A stretch of 64,000 nt of DNA from Pseudofrankia sp. DC12 (GTDB lineage: Bacteria; Actinomycetota; Actinomycetes; Frankiales; Frankiaceae). The DNA lies in assembly GCF_000966285.1 (NCBI RefSeq), contig NZ_KQ031391.1, positions 2,577,208 through 2,641,207 of the forward strand, given 5' to 3'. Of the stretch, positions 59,603-64,000 are shown piece after piece; position 1 is the first letter of the stretch, and each line of letters opens with the position of its first letter. The position numbers were made by a program, and so were the translations under genes. The notes below the pieces were generated by a model. It was not told the origin of the DNA. It saw nothing but the letters and a program-made list of their open reading frames with translations, and ran no database searches.

Positions 59603-60850
59603 ATGACCCTCGGCACCCTGGACGGCGAGAGCCTCCGTCACGCGCTGGTCGACAAGCTGGTCGCCGATCAGGACGCGAAGGGGCTTGTGCTTCCAGCCGC
59701 GGTCGAGGCGGCGATGCGGACGGTTCCCCGCGAGCTGTTCACACCGAGCCTCCCCGTGCAGGAGGCGTACGCGGACGCCGCGGTCCTCAAGAAGCGGCGC
59801 GGCGAGGAAGTCGTCAGCTCGGTGTCGGCGCCGTTTCTGATCGCGGAGATGCTCGCCCAAGCGGTGAACAGCCTCCGCGATCTGGAGGGCCGACACGTCC
59901 TGGAGATCGGCAGCGGAGGCTACAACGCGGCACTGCTGCGGGAACTTGTCGGCCCGACGGGCTCCGTCACGACCGTCGACATCGACCCCGAGGTCACCGG
60001 CAGGGCCGGCGCCTGCCTGGCGGCCGCAGGCTACCACGACGTCACGGTGGTGTGCGCGGACGCCGAACATCCGGTCGTGCCGGGCCGCCGCTACGACCTG
60101 GTCATCGTCACGGTCGGGGCGTGGGACATCCCGCCAGCGTGGCGGAATCAGCTCACCGAGGACGGCGTGCTCGTCGTGCCGCTACGGACGTTCGGGATGA
60201 CCCGGTCGTGGGAGCTACAGCGCGACGGGGATCGTCTGGTCAGTGCGAGCAACCGCATGTGTGGGTTCGTCTCGATGCAGGGCGACGGAGCCCACGAGAT
60301 GCGCTACATCGACATCGCCGAGGGCGTCCATCTGCGGCTGGACGAGGGCCAGCAGATCGACCCGACCACGATCGCCGGCCTCCTCACACTGCCCCGCGAG
60401 GAGGCGTGGGCCGGGGTGAGCCTGCCTCCCCGGACCAAGCTGGCCGACCTCAACCTGTGGCTCGCGACCCGCCTCCGCAGCGAGCCGGGAGACGTCGTCG
60501 CCCTCACCGCGCAGGAGGCAGCGATCAAGGCCGGCGGGGTCACCCCCTCCTGGCAGTTCGGCACCCCGGCCACCCTGCGGAACGGCACGTTGGTCTACCG
60601 GTCGACCCTGCGCTGGACCGACCGGCTGTTCGATCTCGGCGCCTACGCCCACGGTCCCGAGGCCGCCCTGGCGGCCGGGCGGATGGTCGAGCACATGCGC
60701 GCGTGGGTGGACGCCGGCGGCCCGCCGCCGGTGCTGCACGTGCTTCCCGCGCAGACCCCCGACGGCGACCTGCCGGCGGGGGCGGTCCTGGACAAGCGGC
60801 ACAGCCGCCTCGTCCTGGCCTTCACTCCCCAGGAGAAGGGAACCCCCTGA
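59603..60850 (+). CDS. FxLD-system methyltransferase (protein-L-isoaspartate methyltransferase-like)
   Basis: The 415-residue protein has the PIMT N-terminus (AAVEAAMRTVPRELFTPSLP; VSSVSAPFLIAEMLAQAV) and a SAM-binding core HVLEIGSGGYNAALLRELVG (98-117), VTTVDIDPEV, YDLVIVTVGAWDIPPAW. A ~190-residue C-terminal extension, typical of the methyltransferases linked to FxLD lanthipeptides, follows. Related LanSA-type enzymes methylate an Asp side chain of the modified peptide, giving succinimide and isoaspartate; a TDD-type Asp in the precursor could be the substrate. Its stop overlaps the precursor start (TGATG), so it is made with the peptide. Confidence 0.9.
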   Translation: MTLGTLDGESLRHALVDKLVADQDAKGLVLPAAVEAAMRTVPRELFTPSLPVQEAYADAAVLKKRRGEEVVSSVSAPFLIAEMLAQAVNSLRDLEGRHVLEIGSGGYNAALLRELVGPTGSVTTVDIDPEVTGRAGACLAAAGYHDVTVVCADAEHPVVPGRRYDLVIVTVGAWDIPPAWRNQLTEDGVLVVPLRTFGMTRSWELQRDGDRLVSASNRMCGFVSMQGDGAHEMRYIDIAEGVHLRLDEGQQIDPTTIAGLLTLPREEAWAGVSLPPRTKLADLNLWLATRLRSEPGDVVALTAQEAAIKAGGVTPSWQFGTPATLRNGTLVYRSTLRWTDRLFDLGAYAHGPEAALAAGRMVEHMRAWVDAGGPPPVLHVLPAQTPDGDLPAGAVLDKRHSRLVLAFTPQEKGTP

Positions 60851-60993
60851 TGGACAACCCCGAGTACGAGCTGGACCTGACTCTCGTCGACGCCGGTCCG
60901 GTCGCGAGCGGTCACGCCCTCACCACCGACGACGAATGCGGCTCGGGTGAGACAGGCACCAACGCCTGCACGACCAACGCCGACGCCAGCTGA
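60850..60993 (+). CDS. FxLD-family lanthipeptide precursor
   Basis: The 47-residue peptide was found in the gap between methyltransferase and LanB genes. Its leader contains EYELDLTLVDAGP, the family's FxLD box with Tyr or Glu in place of Phe, and the core region ALTTDDECGSGETGTNACTT has two Cys (30 and 40), nearby Ser/Thr for dehydration and a TTDDxC segment usual for the family. Two thioether rings are possible; the Asp residues 28 and 29 are possible targets of the methyltransferase. Start ATG overlaps the upstream stop. It is too short to be found by length alone. Confidence 0.9.
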   Translation: MDNPEYELDLTLVDAGPVASGHALTTDDECGSGETGTNACTTNADAS

Positions 60994-61007
60994 ACCCCCG
61001 CTAGCCC

Positions 61008-61041
61008 GGCGGGGCCCGGTCGACCTCGACCGGGCCCCGCC
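61008..61041 (+). terminator. Strong hairpin between precursor and LanB genes
   Basis: GGCGGGGCCCGGTCGA (61008-61023) and TCGACCGGGCCCCGCC (61026-61041) form a perfect 16-bp stem, the loop being almost absent (2 bases; 4-6 in practice). It lies 15 bp after the precursor stop and 28 bp before the LanB start, with no T-tract. In lantibiotic operons such stems act as partial terminators or mRNA stabilisers that keep precursor transcript in excess over the enzymes. Confidence 0.75.
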
Positions 61042-61069
61042 GACCGACCCCCGCGACACGGAGCCACCG

Positions 61070-63820
61070 ATGTACCAGGCCACCGACGCCGCGCTGATCA
61101 GGGCCGCGGCCTACCCCCAGGATCTGGCGCTGCACGCCTGGCCCGACCTGACCGACAACCAGCCCGGCCAGTGGCTGGACTGGCTGCGTCGGGTGTGGGA
61201 ACTGCCGCAGTTCGCGGCGGCCGTCGCGCAGGCCACGCCGGACCTGGCCGCCCAGATCGGCCGCGCCCTGGCCGACGAGCCAATCCAGGCCCGCAGGCTG
61301 CGACGGGTGACGGAGTCGACGGTCCGCTACCTGCTTCGGTGGACGACTCGGGCCACGCCGTTCGGCAGGTTCGCCGGCGTCGCGCCCGTCATGTTCGGTC
61401 CGCACGCGGCGGTCCGCTGGGCGGAGAACCACCACGTGGTGATCCGCCCGGACGGCCACCGGATCGCAGAGTTCACAGCCGCAGCTGAGCGGGGGGTGGC
61501 GACGCTGCCGACCGTCACGGTGGTGACGAACGCGCTGGGATTTCGCCGCGGCCGAGTGTGGGTGCTGCCCTGCGCCCGCGCTAAGGGCGACACGATGTGG
61601 GACATCGAGATCGGCCTCACCGACCCGGTGCGCGTGGCGGTCGAGGTGGCCACCGTCCCAATTACTTCTGGCGAGTTCATCGCGACGATGGCCGAAAAGC
61701 TGGCCAGCGACACCGCGAAGGCGGAGCGGTTGCTCACTGCGCTGGTGAGCGCCGGGGTACTCCTTACCGCGATCAGACCGCCGATGGTTGTGACCGACCC
61801 GGTCGCGCACCTGGCCCGTTTCAAAGCCTCTCCCGACCTGGGTACCGGGACCGCAGTCGATCTGCGCGTCGACTGCGCGGTGACGCTGCCTCCCGCCGTG
61901 GTCCGCGAGGCCGAGGAAGCCGCCCGCGCGCTCGTCGCCGTCGCGCCCCACCTGCCGGGCTGGGCCGACTACCACCGCGCATTCCTCGAACGATGGGGTC
62001 CCGGCGCGGCGGTACCAGTGCGCGACGTCCTGGCCATCCTCGGCTTTCCCGCCGGATACCGTGGCTCGCCCCGCCTCGACCCGGCAGTGCTCGCCCCCCG
62101 CGACGGGCTTCTGGCCACGCTCGCGCAGCGGTCGGCCCTGGATGGGTGCGCCGAGGTGGTCCTCGATGACGATCTGATCGAGTCCCTGCGGGGCGAGGAC
62201 GACCGGCCGCCAATCCCACACACTGAGCTGCGGTTCACCCTCGCCGCCAGCACCCTACGTGACCTTGACCGCGGTTCGTTCACCCTGACAGTGGTGAGCG
62301 GGGCCCGCCACGCGGGCGTGGCCGCCGGCCGGTTCCTGCACCTGCTCACCCCCGGCGAGCTGGACCGTTTCCGCGCCGTCTACGCCGCCCTGCCGACCGC
62401 CCTGCCGGGCGCGCAGACCGTGCAACTGTCCGGCCCTCCACTGGACCCCCGGCTCACCACCGTCGCCCGTGCCCCGGAGCTTCTGCCAGTCCTGCCCGCC
62501 GGCGACTTCCACCCCGGCTCGCCCTGGACGCTGACGGACTTGGCGATCACCGGAGACGGCCAGCGACTGTGGCTGGTGTCGTCCACAACCGGCCGGTCGG
62601 TGGAGCCGCTGTTGTTCAACAGCGTGCGCCTGCCGGCGGGCCAGCAACCGATCCTCCGGTTCCTCACCGAGATCTGGACCGCGTGGACAGCGCCCTGCGC
62701 CCGGTTCGACTGGGGCCAGGCCCGTCACCTGCCGTTCCTGCCACGGGTCCGGCGAGGCCGCTCCATCCTGCATCCGGCCCGCTGGAGCATCCTGGCGAGC
62801 TCGTTACCCGCCCGCACCGCACCCTGGCCGGAATGGAAGACCGCCTGGCAGCGCCACCGCGAACGCCAGCGGCTGCCACGCGAGGTGCTGATGGGCGAGC
62901 ACGACAGGCTGCTGCAGCTCGACCTCGACGAGAACGCCCACCTCGCGCTGCTGCGCCAGCACCTCGACCACCGGGCCAGCGCCGTCCTGATCGAGGCCAG
63001 TGGCTCATCGGAGTGGATCCACGGTCGACCCGCCGAGATCATGCTCACGCTCACTCACGCGCAGCCGGCGCCTCGCGCGGCCGCGCGCCCGGCCCGCCCC
63101 GCCAGCACCCTCGCCTACCGGCCCGGCCGCTCGCGCTGGCTGGACGCCCGGCTCGCCGGACGATCTGATCAGATCCTCGCCCGGCTCGCAGAGTTCCCCG
63201 ACCTACCCCCTGGCTGGTGGTTTCTGCGCTACCCACGACCCGAGGCCCATCTGCGGCTGCGGATACCGCTCCAGGACACCACCCGATTCGCCCAAGCCAC
63301 ATCCAACCTCGCGCTGTGGGCAGCGCAGTTGCAGGACGACGGTCTGCTGGCCGACTACACACTGGCGACCTACCGACCCGAGACCCGCCACGGCACCGGC
63401 GAGACCCTCGCCGCAGCCGAGGCGGTGTTCGCCGCCGACTCTCGCGCCGTGCTCCAGCGGTTATCCGGCGACCGGCAGGCCGCGACCGCGGCAGGGATGA
63501 TCGCCATCGCCGATGGGTTCACCAGCGACGGCGCCCGCTGGCTCGTCGACCACGCACCTCACCACAGTGGACCCCGCTTACAGTCCGCCCAGCTCGCGGG
63601 CGCCCGCCTGCCGTTTCGGGACAGCGACCTGGCCGCGGCCTTGGCCGCCTACCGGGCCCTCGCCCATAGGGACGGCCTGAATACCGATCAAATGCTGGCC
63701 GATCTGCTGCACCTTCACCACGCCCGCATGATCGGAGTCGACACCGCCTCCGAACGGCACTGCCTACGCCTCGCCCGTGCCGTGGCCCGTACCGACCTGA
63801 TGACGAGAACAACCTCGTGA
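61070..63820 (+). CDS. LanB-type lanthipeptide dehydratase, full length
   Basis: From the ATG at 61070, with GGAG upstream, the protein has 916 residues. Residues ~1-650 form the glutamylation domain (RRVTESTVRYLLRWTTRATP; FGRFAGVAPV; LSGPPLDPRL; LLFNSVRLPAGQQP), which uses Glu-tRNA to activate Ser/Thr. Residues ~680-910 form the elimination domain (GWWFLRYPRPEAHLRLRIPL; YTLATYRPETRHGTGETLAA; MLADLLHLHHARMIGVD), which removes glutamate to leave dehydroalanine or dehydrobutyrine. Both domains appear intact. It is encoded after the hairpin and coupled by GTGA to lanC. The frame upstream of 61070 crosses the hairpin and is not used. Confidence 0.92.
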   Translation: MYQATDAALIRAAAYPQDLALHAWPDLTDNQPGQWLDWLRRVWELPQFAAAVAQATPDLAAQIGRALADEPIQARRLRRVTESTVRYLLRWTTRATPFGRFAGVAPVMFGPHAAVRWAENHHVVIRPDGHRIAEFTAAAERGVATLPTVTVVTNALGFRRGRVWVLPCARAKGDTMWDIEIGLTDPVRVAVEVATVPITSGEFIATMAEKLASDTAKAERLLTALVSAGVLLTAIRPPMVVTDPVAHLARFKASPDLGTGTAVDLRVDCAVTLPPAVVREAEEAARALVAVAPHLPGWADYHRAFLERWGPGAAVPVRDVLAILGFPAGYRGSPRLDPAVLAPRDGLLATLAQRSALDGCAEVVLDDDLIESLRGEDDRPPIPHTELRFTLAASTLRDLDRGSFTLTVVSGARHAGVAAGRFLHLLTPGELDRFRAVYAALPTALPGAQTVQLSGPPLDPRLTTVARAPELLPVLPAGDFHPGSPWTLTDLAITGDGQRLWLVSSTTGRSVEPLLFNSVRLPAGQQPILRFLTEIWTAWTAPCARFDWGQARHLPFLPRVRRGRSILHPARWSILASSLPARTAPWPEWKTAWQRHRERQRLPREVLMGEHDRLLQLDLDENAHLALLRQHLDHRASAVLIEASGSSEWIHGRPAEIMLTLTHAQPAPRAAARPARPASTLAYRPGRSRWLDARLAGRSDQILARLAEFPDLPPGWWFLRYPRPEAHLRLRIPLQDTTRFAQATSNLALWAAQLQDDGLLADYTLATYRPETRHGTGETLAAAEAVFAADSRAVLQRLSGDRQAATAAGMIAIADGFTSDGARWLVDHAPHHSGPRLQSAQLAGARLPFRDSDLAAALAAYRALAHRDGLNTDQMLADLLHLHHARMIGVDTASERHCLRLARAVARTDLMTRTTS

Positions 63821-64000
63821 CGGCGGGGCAGTCGCTCACCGATGGAGCTGCCGGCATCGCGCTCCTCCACCTGGAAACCGGGGACTGGCCGGCGGCCTTC
63901 GCGACACTGCACCAGGCCGTCGCCGACAGCGTCAGCGTCGCCGATAGCGCGAGCCTCTACTACGGCGTGCCCGCCCTCGCGTTCGTCCTGGCCGCGCGTG
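63817..64000 (+). CDS. LanC-like lanthipeptide cyclase, 3' end outside window
   Basis: A GTG at 63817 overlaps the LanB stop (GTGA). The 61 visible codons read SLTDGAAGIALLHLETGDW and SLYYGVPALAFVLAAR, the GxxG-type start of LanC cyclases, in which the first inner helix pair of the alpha/alpha barrel carries this SxxxGxxGIALLH pattern. The Zn-binding Cys/His residues lie beyond the window. It would add Cys thiols to the dehydro residues made by LanB. Frame and family are clear; the rest cannot be checked. Confidence 0.85.
   Translation, partial: MTAGQSLTDGAAGIALLHLETGDWPAAFATLHQAVADSVSVADSASLYYGVPALAFVLAAR

Noticed and set aside
60947-63820. A LanB start upstream of the hairpin
   Set aside because: The extra 41 codons overlap the precursor's end and the hairpin; the ATG at 61070 has a GGAG site and begins the recognised domain.

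Overview
The window is very GC-rich (the lower-GC stretches stand out by eye), with GTG/TTG starts, long shadow ORFs and actinobacterial protein families throughout. The mix of a Tad pilus locus, SCO6880-type transfer ATPases, a DUF2637 protein, a TrwC relaxase, nSTAND/WD40 and NB-ARC/TPR proteins and an FxLD lanthipeptide locus fits a filamentous actinomycete, most likely Frankiaceae or a relative. That placement is inference; no rRNA, tRNA or marker gene is present to prove it.

Layout. (1) 1-3.9 kb, plus strand: the end of a conjugation-type secretion operon (SCO6881-like membrane protein, SCO6880-family protein, VirB4-like ATPase), joined by ATGA overlaps. (2) 4.0-5.7 kb, minus: a secreted protein and a lipoprotein. 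(3) 6.0-15.2 kb, minus: a complete Tad/Flp pilus operon (SAF/CpaB-like, TadA, TadB, TadC, pilin-like, two TadE-like, TadG-like, then a LysM-BTAD membrane protein), almost every junction translationally coupled, preceded by a paired operator-like repeat. (4) 16.1-25.2 kb, plus: DUF2637 membrane protein, RecD2-like helicase, a 12-bp-period repeat region and a 1572-residue TrwC-type relaxase-helicase. With region 1 this suggests an integrated conjugative element or plasmid. (5) 25.4-29.2 kb: a LuxR-type regulator, a small conserved protein, a decayed aldo/keto reductase and a lipoprotein.

(6) 29.5-54.5 kb is accessory DNA rich in conflict genes and debris: a Hint/Ntox17-like polymorphic toxin cut by an IS5-family element, WD40, TPR and KAP-NTPase fragments, a PD-(D/E)XK nuclease-like protein, a coiled-coil membrane protein, an Mrr-like nuclease-nSTAND-WD40 giant split by an ISAs1-family insertion, a two-component system whose kinase is a tandem duplication in one chain, and a TIR-NB-ARC-TPR protein. 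Six copies of an unrecognised ~80-bp repeat lie between the modules, most of them just 3' of a minus-strand gene. This cassette-like arrangement is the most novel signal I see.

(7) 54.6-64.0 kb: an FxLD-type lanthipeptide locus. A stand-alone SpaB_C-type protein, a DUF574-type methyltransferase and an anti-sigma-like ATPase run on minus, a HAD hydrolase on plus and an XRE-TPR regulator on minus. The core operon on plus is FxLD methyltransferase, 47-residue precursor, a strong hairpin, full-length LanB and the start of LanC, which runs off the window end.
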